Shown here: positions 28,932 through 36,940 of the stretch, one piece after another
Layout of the letters: each line of letters starts with the position of its first letter
Position numbering within the stretch: the first letter of the stretch is position 1
Origin: Methylobacter sp.
GTDB lineage: Bacteria; Pseudomonadota; Gammaproteobacteria; Methylococcales; Methylomonadaceae
DNA: 64,000 nucleotides
Direction: 5' to 3'
NCBI GenBank assembly: GCA_026399025.1
Contig: JAPLRU010000044.1
Span: forward strand, 37,949-101,948
Position numbers and translations under genes: made by a program
Notes under the pieces: generated by a model
Databases searched by the model: none
Seen by the model: the letters and a program-made list of their open reading frames with translations, nothing else
What the model was told of the DNA's origin: nothing

Positions 28932-30251
28932 ATGAGTCTGCGCTATCAAATTAACCTGCGAATTTTGATCTCTTCCTTGTGCATTCTGTTATTGGGCAGC
29001 TCGATAGCCATTTGGCAGGCGCGCGATGCGGTGAATAAAGAAGTCGATTCCTCAATCAATCTGGCCGTACAACTGATTACCTTCGGCTTTGCGCAAGCGT
29101 CGCCAACGCCGTTTCATGCAACCGATTGGCTGCCGAAGCTTAATTCATTAAATCAAACCCGCCATTTAAGCATTCAACTGAAAGAACCTTCAGGGCAAAT
29201 CATCAGCTTTGCCCATAAAAACCAGCAAATCCGTCAGGACGAAAAGCCGCCGCAATGGTTTATCGATCGGGTTGCGGTTCATTACCCCAAGGTTGAACAT
29301 CCCATCACCGGCTTCAACGGCGAACAAGTCACCCTGATTATTCAGGCCAATCCGCTGGATGAAATCACTGAGGTCTGGCAAGAAAGCCTGGCTTTTTTCG
29401 GCACGCTTTTGTTGTTGACGCTGTTTACTTTTTTAGCCGTCAATCTGGCTTTCAACAAAGCGCTCAAGTCCATTGCGGTGATTGTTAATGCGCTCAAAGT
29501 CATTGAAACCGGACAGTACAGCCAAAAACTGCCCGATTTTTCCATTCAGGAATATGACAGTATCGCCAAAGCCATCAATCATATGACCGGTGAATTAAAT
29601 ACAAGCCGGCAGCAAAATCGCGCATTAACCCAACATACGCTGGAAATACAAGAGGACGAGCGGCAACGCCTGTCGCAGGAATTGCACGACGAACTGGGGC
29701 AATCGCTGACCGCGATTAAAGTCATGGCGGTGACCGCCGCGCATAAACAAGCGGACATCAAGCAAGCGACCGACGCCATCATCGCTATCTGCGATCATTT
29801 AGTCACTGTGGTGCGCTCGATGATGCATCAATTGCATCCTTTGGTATTAACCGAGCTGGGCCTGAAAGCCACGATGGAGGATTTGCTGAATCACTGGGCG
29901 ATGAGAAATCCTGAATTACACCTTGCGATTGCCTGCCCTGACGAGATTGATCGGCTGGAGCAAAAAATAACCATTCAAATATTCAGAATCGTACAAGAAT
30001 GCTTAACCAATATTGTCCGCCATGCACAGGCAAGCCAAGCGGAAATCAGCCTGAAAATCGAGCATCGGCCTGAAAAAACGCTACGGCTACAGGTCAGCGA
30101 CGACGGTCGGGGCTGCGCGGTCGACAACATTAAAAGCGGTTTCGGTTTATTGGGCATGAGAGAACGGGTTACCAGCTTGGGCGGCGAATTCAGCATACAA
30201 ACCCAGCCGCAGCAAGGCATGAGCATTATCGCGACGATTCCGCTGACATGA
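28932..30251 (+). CDS. NarL-type sensor histidine kinase with LapD/MoxY-like periplasmic domain
   Basis: This 439-residue kinase begins SLRYQINLRILISSLCILLL with a first membrane helix, a periplasmic LapD/MoxY-type sensor (about 35-150), a second helix (about 155-175), a HAMP linker, then the HisKA_3 motif DERQRLSQELHDELGQSLTA and an HATPase ending SGFGLLGMRERVTSLGG. The ATG at 28932 removes an upstream extension. MoxY controls methanol oxidation in Paracoccus, but the signal here is unknown. It overlaps its regulator by four bases. Confidence 0.82.
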   Translation: MSLRYQINLRILISSLCILLLGSSIAIWQARDAVNKEVDSSINLAVQLITFGFAQASPTPFHATDWLPKLNSLNQTRHLSIQLKEPSGQIISFAHKNQQIRQDEKPPQWFIDRVAVHYPKVEHPITGFNGEQVTLIIQANPLDEITEVWQESLAFFGTLLLLTLFTFLAVNLAFNKALKSIAVIVNALKVIETGQYSQKLPDFSIQEYDSIAKAINHMTGELNTSRQQNRALTQHTLEIQEDERQRLSQELHDELGQSLTAIKVMAVTAAHKQADIKQATDAIIAICDHLVTVVRSMMHQLHPLVLTELGLKATMEDLLNHWAMRNPELHLAIACPDEIDRLEQKITIQIFRIVQECLTNIVRHAQASQAEISLKIEHRPEKTLRLQVSDDGRGCAVDNIKSGFGLLGMRERVTSLGGEFSIQTQPQQGMSIIATIPLT

Positions 30252-30892
30252 AGGATAAAATAAAAGTCATCTTGGTCGACGACCACGCCGTGGTCCGCGC
30301 GGGTTTCAGGATGCTGTTATCGACCGAAGCCGATATTGACGTAATCGCCGAAGCCGAACGCGGCGAAGCGGCCTGCCAGTTGTACCTGGAACAACAACCG
30401 GATGTGCTGGTGCTGGACTTATCGATGCCGGGCATCGGCGGACTGGAAAGCCTGCGCCGCATCTGCAATCGCGACAGTGACGCCAAGGTGCTGGTGTTTA
30501 GCGTTCACGACGAAATGGTTTATGTCGACAGGGCCATGAAAGCCGGAGCCAAAGGCTATATCACCAAAAACAGCGCCCCGGAAATTCTGGTGGCGGCGAT
30601 ACAGAAAATAGCCGCAGGCGGAATTTATATAGAACACAGCTTGATCAAAGATAGGCTGCCGCAAAATAGCAAGACCGATTATCAAAGCATTGTCGATGCC
30701 CTGTCACCCAGAGAATTCGACGTATTCCTGCTGCTGGCAAAAGGCTTGACCGCGCACAAAATCGCCGACGAACTTTGTCTGGGCTATAAAACCGTCGCCA
30801 ATTACGGCACCCAAATCAGAGCTAAACTGAAGGTGTCGTCGGTCGCCGAACTGGCGCATATTGCGATGATTCTGGGGGTGATGAAGAATTGA
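30248..30892 (+). CDS. NarL/FixJ-family response regulator
   Basis: A 214-residue transcription factor with receiver residues D11, D12 and phospho-acceptor Asp58 (DVLVLDLSMPGIGG) and a C-terminal LuxR helix-turn-helix at about 150-210 (LSPREFDVFLLLAKGLTAHK, then GYKTVANYGTQIRAKL). Translational coupling to the kinase gene shows they are a cognate pair resembling MoxX-MoxY. Targets cannot be told from sequence. Confidence 0.87.
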   Translation: MKDKIKVILVDDHAVVRAGFRMLLSTEADIDVIAEAERGEAACQLYLEQQPDVLVLDLSMPGIGGLESLRRICNRDSDAKVLVFSVHDEMVYVDRAMKAGAKGYITKNSAPEILVAAIQKIAAGGIYIEHSLIKDRLPQNSKTDYQSIVDALSPREFDVFLLLAKGLTAHKIADELCLGYKTVANYGTQIRAKLKVSSVAELAHIAMILGVMKN

Positions 30893-31016
30893 TTGGGTAA
30901 TGACTCGGCAACTAAAAATTGCGCGCCCTTCCAAGCCGAAGTTTCATTAAGCGCCCTACCCTATAATTTACGCACCTGAGTGGACTTATCAATGATTGGC
31001 GGCACCCTCTACCCAA

Positions 31017-31238
31017 CTAGACACCGCAATCGGCTATATTTTTCTTGGCTAATATTGCCAATATGTCAACGTCGCAAGCCCCACACCCTGAGCAAGCGCC
31101 GGTCATTCGGGATATTCCGTCCAAAGTATCGACCCCCTCGCTAATCAGCGCCTTAATTTGTCTTTCGGTGGTTCCGCTACAGTGGCAAACAACGTCGCTT
31201 TTTCCAGCTGAATTCATATCGCTCACGGTTTGTTTCAA
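31017..31238 (-). CDS. BFD-like [2Fe-2S]-binding small protein
   Basis: This 73-residue protein has the BFD cluster ligands CHC (VVCHCSGTTERQIKALI) and CSGCGAC, spaced as in bacterioferritin-associated ferredoxins. It starts at a TTG overlapping the stop of the preceding synthase gene (TTGA); an ATG at 31217 is the alternative start. Coupling to an isopropylmalate/citramalate synthase is unusual. The Fe-S isopropylmalate dehydratase encoded by leuCD nearby could be a client, but that is inference. Confidence 0.75.
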   Translation of the reverse strand: MKQTVSDMNSAGKSDVVCHCSGTTERQIKALISEGVDTLDGISRMTGACSGCGACDVDILAILAKKNIADCGV

Positions 31239-32779
31239 GCCTGATTCAAACTCAGCTCGTGCAACTGCATGTTAATGATTTTAAGCGCCGCCAATACCGC
31301 CGCAAACACCTGATTGGAATGCACGGCGCGGGTTTTACGCAGTTCGTTGCCGCAATCCCAGGTAATAACGCACTCGGTTAAAGCGCTGGTATGGCCGCCT
31401 TTAGGTATCCGCACTTCATAATCGGCCAATGCGGGCAAGGCGTAGTTATGTTGCTCCATGACTTTGTTAATCGCATCGGTAAAGGCATGAAAACCGCCGT
31501 TGCCGGAACCCGAGGCAATATGCGTCATGCCGTTGACTTTGACCCGCAGGCTGGCGGTCGATTCCAGATCCAGACCGCTGGTGATCGAACAATTGAGCAA
31601 TTTGATATGCTGGTAATTCTTGCTCTCCAGCACGTCGGCAATGATAAAAGGCAAGTCGTCGGTGGTGATGGTCTGTTTGGAATCGCCAAGGCTGACAATC
31701 CGGGCCAGCACTTTTTTCTGGTTTTCTTCCGACAGATCCAATTCCAGCATTTCCAGGTTTTTTTTCAGCGAGGCTTTGCCGCTCATCTTGCCCAAGGCGT
31801 AGCTTCGGGTGCGGGAGAAACGCTCCGGGCCTAATTTGGTTTTGTATAGGCCGCCTTTTTGGTCGCCGTCGGCATGAATGCCTGCGGTTTGAGTGAAAAC
31901 ATCGGCTCCGACGATCGGCGCATTGGCGGCGACGCGCTTGCCGGAAAAATTTTCAACCATCGCGCTGATGCGCACGATATGGCTTTCGTCGATAGACAGC
32001 TGCATGTTCATTTTATCGCGCAAGACCACGGCCACTTCGGCCATTGAAGCATTGCCCGCGCGCTCGCCCAAGCAATTCACGGTGCAGTGTATCGCATTGA
32101 CGCCGGCGCGAACCGCCGCCATCACGTTGGCGGTAGCCAAGCCGTAATCGTTATGCGGGTGAAAATCGAATTGCAGCTGCGGATAGCGTTTGCACATATC
32201 GCCGAGACTTAGCAAAACTTCGTCAGGCGACAATACGCCCAAGGTATCGGGCAACATGAAATGGCTGATGCCGGAATCCTGCAAATTATCCATCAAAGCA
32301 TAGACATAGTCCGGGTCATCCCGATAACCGTTCGACCAGTCTTCCAGGTAAACATTCACTTTCAGGCCTTTTTCCAGCGCGTAATTGACGGTTTGCAGAA
32401 TGTCTTCGCTATGTTGCGCCAGCGTTTTGCCTAACTGAACGCGGCAATGCTTTTCGCTGCCTTTGATCAACAAGTTGATGACTTCGCCGCCGGTTTCCCG
32501 TATCCAATCGACACTGCGTGTGTGATCGACAAAGCCCAGAACTTCTACGCGCCCGGCAAAACCTTCTTGTTTGGCCCATTGATTGATGTTGGTGACCGCT
32601 TCTTTTTCACCCTGAGAAACACGGGCGGAAGCGACTTCAATCCGGTCAACCCGCAGCCATTGCAACAAAGCTTTGGCAATGCTGACTTTTTCTACCGGCG
32701 TAAAGGAAACGCCTTGGGTTTGTTCGCCATCGCGTAAGGTGGTGTCCATCAGCTGGATATGTTTTGAATCGGTGGACAT
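31235..32779 (-). CDS. 2-isopropylmalate synthase / citramalate synthase family enzyme
   Basis: A 514-residue DRE-TIM acyl-transferase: LMDTTLRDGEQTQGVSF holds the catalytic Arg and metal-binding Asp, and FDFHPHNDYGLATANV holds the HxH metal ligands and acid. The C-terminal part (about 385-505) looks like the LeuA regulatory domain. The sequence is nearer the LeuA2/CimA-type branch than classic LeuA, so the product could be 2-isopropylmalate or (R)-citramalate. leuCD lie 2-4 kb upstream in the same direction, which supports a branched-chain role. Confidence 0.82.
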   Translation of the reverse strand: MSTDSKHIQLMDTTLRDGEQTQGVSFTPVEKVSIAKALLQWLRVDRIEVASARVSQGEKEAVTNINQWAKQEGFAGRVEVLGFVDHTRSVDWIRETGGEVINLLIKGSEKHCRVQLGKTLAQHSEDILQTVNYALEKGLKVNVYLEDWSNGYRDDPDYVYALMDNLQDSGISHFMLPDTLGVLSPDEVLLSLGDMCKRYPQLQFDFHPHNDYGLATANVMAAVRAGVNAIHCTVNCLGERAGNASMAEVAVVLRDKMNMQLSIDESHIVRISAMVENFSGKRVAANAPIVGADVFTQTAGIHADGDQKGGLYKTKLGPERFSRTRSYALGKMSGKASLKKNLEMLELDLSEENQKKVLARIVSLGDSKQTITTDDLPFIIADVLESKNYQHIKLLNCSITSGLDLESTASLRVKVNGMTHIASGSGNGGFHAFTDAINKVMEQHNYALPALADYEVRIPKGGHTSALTECVITWDCGNELRKTRAVHSNQVFAAVLAALKIINMQLHELSLNQA

Positions 32780-32817
32780 GGTTGTCGCCTTTGTTCTTGA
32801 TATAAGCGGGTTGATTA

Positions 32818-32966
32818 ATATTTTGTACTTGGGAATAAATTAATGGTAATTATTCACCTCCCCCTTTGAAAAAGGGGGATTGAGGGGGATTTATTTAAAA
32901 AATCTCCCCTAACCCCTCTTTTTCAAAGAGGGGGACTGAATAATTACATATTTTGTACTTGGGAAT
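32818..32966. repeat. Dispersed repeat R3, copy 2, with flanking 19-bp direct repeats
   Basis: The inner part 32848-32946 is an inverted copy of the element at 15561-15654. On both sides stands the identical 19-mer ATATTTTGTACTTGGGAAT (32818-32836 and 32948-32966). The duplicated flank suggests insertion with duplication or a local copying event. The element fills the gap between the Fic gene and the synthase gene. Confidence 0.8.
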
Positions 32967-32999
32967 GAATTCATGCAGCAAATACTGTTTCGCCATAAT

Positions 33000-33590
33000 C
33001 TAAATAGTCTGCGAGAGTACCTTTCTGAAAATATCTGTTAGGCTTTGATATTGAACCTGAAAACCATCAATATTCGCTTGGATCCATTCGTCTTGAGAAA
33101 CGGGCGACCAATCTAAAGCATAACCGTTATAAGCAACCAAATGCTCAAAAAACAGACGTTGGACGCGCCCATTACCCTCTCGAAAGGGGTGTATCATATT
33201 AAATTCAGCGTAATACTCAGCAAGCTTCATAGCGAAATCATTACGTGGCATAGTCGCTAAATAGTTTTCAGCTTCCAATTGCTTAAATAATTTTTCGGTT
33301 TCAGGAATGATTCGAGTAGCAATACAAAACTTTGTACCGCCTTTTGAAATATCGACATTACGAATTTGGCCTGCCCAATCGTATAACTCGAAAAACAAAG
33401 TGGCATGAATATTTTTAAGATATTCCAAATGATATGGGGGGTTTGAATACTTAACGTCATGAATTGATATGGCTGTTATATTTCGCTCCGCTTCCTCAAA
33501 AACTTTTTCATCGTTTATTTTCAGCTTATTTTTTAATATTGCTGTATTTGGATAACAATAAGGGTCATTGCCTATATCGTATTTATCCAT
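33000..33590 (-). CDS. fic: Fic-domain protein (AMP-transferase toxin)
   Basis: A 196-residue Fic protein with the complete active motif HPFREGNGRVQR starting at His134 (consensus HPFxxGNGRxxR) and a flap region near KGGTKFCI. It has no internal inhibitory helix of the class II/III type. The adjacent upstream gene supplies a matching inhibitory motif, so this is a class I Fic pair. The substrate is unknown; related FicT toxins adenylylate topoisomerases. Confidence 0.88.
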   Translation of the reverse strand: MDKYDIGNDPYCYPNTAILKNKLKINDEKVFEEAERNITAISIHDVKYSNPPYHLEYLKNIHATLFFELYDWAGQIRNVDISKGGTKFCIATRIIPETEKLFKQLEAENYLATMPRNDFAMKLAEYYAEFNMIHPFREGNGRVQRLFFEHLVAYNGYALDWSPVSQDEWIQANIDGFQVQYQSLTDIFRKVLSQTI

Positions 33591-33594
33591 ATGA

Positions 33595-34128
33595 TTAATG
33601 TACTCGATACTTATTAATCACATCTGCCATTTTTAAAATAGGAATGTCGCTAATTTGTATCCCTTCCAGCCTAGAGCTATTAACAAAGTTACGAATTTTA
33701 TTTTTTTCAAAGATTACCGACTTATCCGTAAGCTCATGATGACTGAACGCTAAAACGATGGTTTTTAACTGACTTTCTAACCGCTCCCAACTACGCGCTG
33801 TCATTGGAAATGATACAAGTTGAGAAATTATCCTCTTCGCTTCGGGAAATGAACCCAGTTCTTTAAGATGCTTATTATCAGTAAGGAAGAATGTTAATTT
33901 TTCGATATTTTTATTAACTGAAAACGATAAATTATTAATTGTTTTTAAAAGTTGATCCCAGTCGTTAACATTGAGGGACACACCGATTTTCTCTTCAACA
34001 TGGATTTTTACTTCTGCATAAGTACCAAAAGACTTTAGAGTTTCAATGTCTTTAATTTTATCAAGATCTAAAATCTTTGAGTTTGTATTATGAATGAACT
34101 GTTTTTGCATATTCACTAATTCAGCCAA
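33595..34128 (-). CDS. Fic antitoxin with SxxxEG inhibitory motif
   Basis: This 177-residue protein ends with an inhibitory helix-like segment FVNSSRLEGIQ, in which Ser151-Glu155-Gly156 fits the (S/T)xxxE(G/N) motif that blocks ATP in Fic proteins. The first 130 residues are helical and of unknown family, much longer than VbhA-like antitoxins of about 60 residues. It lies 4 bases upstream of fic in the same operon. The extended N-terminus could bind DNA or another target. Confidence 0.72.
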   Translation of the reverse strand: MAELVNMQKQFIHNTNSKILDLDKIKDIETLKSFGTYAEVKIHVEEKIGVSLNVNDWDQLLKTINNLSFSVNKNIEKLTFFLTDNKHLKELGSFPEAKRIISQLVSFPMTARSWERLESQLKTIVLAFSHHELTDKSVIFEKNKIRNFVNSSRLEGIQISDIPILKMADVINKYRVH

Positions 34129-34180
34129 CCATTAAATATTAGCCATGTAGAGTACGCTGTGCGTACCTTTCAGCATTCGA

Positions 34181-34381
34181 CTACAGAGTTAATTGTTTAG
34201 GCAATGCCGCCAAAATCGCTCTTAATGCTTTATTCACCGATTCGGAATCGGTAAAAACTTTAGCAACATCTTCATCAAGCGTAACGTTAATTACTTTTGG
34301 GGCAAATCGATTCGGTTTCGCTTTGCTGTAGTCAAAATTATATTCGGGTAATAAATCTTCAGTGTTTGTTTGTGCGCTCAT
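34181..34381 (-). CDS. brnA: BrnA-like antitoxin
   Basis: A 66-residue protein: PEYNFDYSKAKPNRFAPK in the middle is typical of BrnA-like partners and short antitoxins, followed by VTLDEDVAKVFTDSESVNKA and a tail. It overlaps the toxin gene by 23 bases, the usual BrnT-BrnA order. It should neutralise the toxin and autoregulate the operon. Confidence 0.75.
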   Translation of the reverse strand: MSAQTNTEDLLPEYNFDYSKAKPNRFAPKVINVTLDEDVAKVFTDSESVNKALRAILAALPKQLTL

Positions 34382-34643
34382 GATTTCTTATCTCCACGGT
34401 AGTTGCCATTCTTGCACTGATAATTCGTATAACACCGTCAGCGCGTTCTGTAAAAGAGACAACGAGCAGTTTGGCTTGATTTGACATTCCAATAATCAAC
34501 TCCCGTCGTTCATCAATGGAATGCCAAACGTCGTCAAAAATACTCGCCAGCGAATCATCAAAAACTGTTTTGGCTTCATCAAAAGTAACACCATGCTTTT
34601 GGAGATTGCTCCCTGCTTTGTTTTCATTCCATTCAAACTCCAT
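34359..34643 (-). CDS. brnT: BrnT-family ribonuclease toxin
   Basis: This 94-residue protein begins MEFEWNENKAGSNLQKHGVT and continues FDEAKTVFDDSL, then RRELIIGMSNQAKLLVVSFT and IRIISARMA, the full BrnT signature. BrnT is a RelE-fold RNase inhibiting growth under stress. The ATG at 34643 is preferred over an upstream TTG. It sits 26 bases after the end of leuD in the same orientation. Confidence 0.85.
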   Translation of the reverse strand: MEFEWNENKAGSNLQKHGVTFDEAKTVFDDSLASIFDDVWHSIDERRELIIGMSNQAKLLVVSFTERADGVIRIISARMATTVEIRNHERTNKH

Positions 34644-34668
34644 ATGCTTTGTCAAAAGCCACTAAAAT

Positions 34669-35280
34669 TCAAACCCAAAGCCAAGGAAAGTTCAACTTAT
34701 GCTGCTGCTCATAGTGCTCGATTTTATCGACATGCTTTAAAGTCAAACCGATGTCATCCAAACCGCTGAGCAGATTGCCTTTACGGAACGGATCGATATC
34801 AAAGCTGAAACCATTGCCGCCCGGCGTAGTCACCTGCTGGTTTTCAAGATCAACGACAAACTGCACGCCTTCGTTGGCGGCAATTTCGGCCATCAATTTA
34901 TCCAGCCGATCTTTATCGACTTTTATCGCCAGAATGCCGTTTTTAAAACAGTTGTTATAAAAAATATCGGCATAGCTGGTCGAAATAATGGTGTTAAAAC
35001 CATAATCGGCAATCGCCCAAGGCGCATGTTCTCTCGATGAGCCGCAACCGAAGTTATCGCCGACCACCAAAATTTTAGCGCCTTTAAACGCAGGCTTGTT
35101 CAGTTCGAATTCGGGGTTATCGCTGCCGTCGTCATTAAAGCGCCAATCGTGAAAAAGATGCGCGCCAAAGCCGCTACGCTCCACTTTTTTTAAGAATTGC
35201 TTGGGGATAATTTGGTCGGTATCGACATTGCTGCGGTTCATTAACGCCGCAATACTTTCATGTTTTTTGTACGGTTCCAT
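34669..35280 (-). CDS. leuD: 3-isopropylmalate dehydratase small subunit
   Basis: A 203-residue swivelling-domain subunit: NRSNVDTDQIIPKQFLK near residues 15-31, FGCGSSREHAPWAI near 80-93 and the C-terminal IGLTLKH region match LeuD at normal length. With LeuC it isomerises 2-isopropylmalate to 3-isopropylmalate in leucine biosynthesis. It follows leuC by 14 bases. Confidence 0.95.
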   Translation of the reverse strand: MEPYKKHESIAALMNRSNVDTDQIIPKQFLKKVERSGFGAHLFHDWRFNDDGSDNPEFELNKPAFKGAKILVVGDNFGCGSSREHAPWAIADYGFNTIISTSYADIFYNNCFKNGILAIKVDKDRLDKLMAEIAANEGVQFVVDLENQQVTTPGGNGFSFDIDPFRKGNLLSGLDDIGLTLKHVDKIEHYEQQHKLNFPWLWV

Positions 35281-35294
35281 AGTTTTTCCGATCT

Positions 35295-36692
35295 TTATAG
35301 TTTGCGAATATCGACAAAATGGCCTGCCGCCGCCGCCGCGGCCGCCATCGCAGGCGAAACCAAGTGCGTGCGTCCGCCTTTGCCTTGACGGCCTTCAAAA
35401 TTGCGATTTGAAGTCGAGGCGCTACGTTGGCCTTTGCTCAGCTCATCGCCGTTCATTGCCAAGCACATCGAGCATCCGGGTTCGCGCCATTCCCAACCGG
35501 CTTCGATAAAGATTTTATCCAAGCCTTCTTGTTCAGCCTGTTGCTTGACATGATAGGAACCGGGAACGGCAATCGCGGTGACGCCTTCGGCAACTTGCGT
35601 GCCTTCCGCCATTTCTGCGGCGATTCTGAAATCTTCGATACGGCCGTTGGTGCAAGAGCCGATAAACACATAATCTATCGGAATGTCGGTTATTTTGGTA
35701 TTGGGCGTCAGGCCCATATAAGCCAAGGCGCTTTCACAGGCTTGACGCTTGATTTCGTCGCTGAAGCTTTCCGGCGCGGGGACAAGACCGTCGACGCCAA
35801 TGACTTGTTCCGGCGACGTTCCCCACGACACTTGCGGCGCAATCTCGGCGGCATCCAGCGTGACGATGGCATCGAACTCCGCGCCTTCATCGCTGGGCAA
35901 ACTCTTCCAATAAGCCAATGCCTGCTCCCAATATTGGGCGGATGGCGCAAACTCGCGGCCGTTAAGATACTCGTAAGTTTTTTCGTCGGGAGCCACCAGC
36001 CCCGCTCTGGCCCCGGCTTCAATCGCCATATTGCACAGCGTCATCCGACCTTCCATCGACAGTTGACTGATCGCGGAACCGGTATATTCGATGACATAGC
36101 CGGTGCCGCCCGCGGTGCCGATTTTGCCGGTAATCGCCAACGCAATGTCTTTCGCCGAGGCGTATTTGGATAACGTGCCGTTGACTACAACCTGCATGGT
36201 TTTGGATTTCTTCTGCGGCAGCGTTTGAGTCGCCATCACATGCTCGACCTCTGATGTGCCGATACCGAAGGCCAACGCGCCGAATGCGCCATGCGTCGCG
36301 GTATGGCTGTCGCCGCAAACCACCACCATGCCCGGATGAACAAAACCATGCTCAGGCACAACAACATGGATCACACCGTTATTCGGGTCGGTCATGTCAT
36401 ACAGTTTCAGGCCATTCACCCGGCAGTTTTCAGCCATGGTTTCGATCTGTTTTTTGGCAATCGGATCGGCAATCGGCAGATTGCGGTTTTTGGTCGGTAC
36501 GCAGTGATCCATCGTCGCTAAAATACTGTGTGGATTGCGTACTTTACGGCCGGACAAGCGCAGACCTTCAAAAGCCTGCGGACTGGTGACTTCATGCATC
36601 AAATGCCGATCAACATAAAGTAAAGGAGCCTGTCCAGCCTCATCGACGACAAGATGGCTATCCCAGATTTTTTCGTACATGGTCTTTTTCAT
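35295..36692 (-). CDS. leuC: 3-isopropylmalate dehydratase large subunit
   Basis: This 465-residue aconitase-family protein has the N-terminal [38 protein letters not shown] and the C-terminal Fe-S ligands [13 protein letters not shown] and [10 protein letters not shown]. The length is normal. It binds a [4Fe-4S] cluster and pairs with LeuD. The 248-base gap upstream (36693-36940) shows a short GCATAGC/GCTATGC hairpin with a T-run on the minus strand, perhaps ending the GTPase transcript, but no attenuator or leader peptide I can support. Confidence 0.95.
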   Translation of the reverse strand: MKKTMYEKIWDSHLVVDEAGQAPLLYVDRHLMHEVTSPQAFEGLRLSGRKVRNPHSILATMDHCVPTKNRNLPIADPIAKKQIETMAENCRVNGLKLYDMTDPNNGVIHVVVPEHGFVHPGMVVVCGDSHTATHGAFGALAFGIGTSEVEHVMATQTLPQKKSKTMQVVVNGTLSKYASAKDIALAITGKIGTAGGTGYVIEYTGSAISQLSMEGRMTLCNMAIEAGARAGLVAPDEKTYEYLNGREFAPSAQYWEQALAYWKSLPSDEGAEFDAIVTLDAAEIAPQVSWGTSPEQVIGVDGLVPAPESFSDEIKRQACESALAYMGLTPNTKITDIPIDYVFIGSCTNGRIEDFRIAAEMAEGTQVAEGVTAIAVPGSYHVKQQAEQEGLDKIFIEAGWEWREPGCSMCLAMNGDELSKGQRSASTSNRNFEGRQGKGGRTHLVSPAMAAAAAAAGHFVDIRKL

Positions 36693-36940
36693 AAGCGTAT
36701 TCCAAAGCTTGCATGGCGGCTCTATATCGAGCGCATGACGTGTTACGGGGGTCGATCAAAAGCATAGCAAAGCTATGCGTAGCCGGTTATTATCCTCAAA
36801 AGAGGCATCATTTGCAATTTGCTGGAAATGCTCTCGTACCGAAGCACAGCATTGGTCCTGAAACCTCTCGACTTCGAGTAATCCGAACCGTGTTATGGGC
36901 TTACTGCCGGGAGGTGCTAAGCAGTGTTCTAGCGCATCTA

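Noticed and set aside
36700..36940. Leucine attenuator or T-box in front of leuC
   Set aside because: No leucine-rich leader peptide or specifier structure was found; only a short hairpin is visible.
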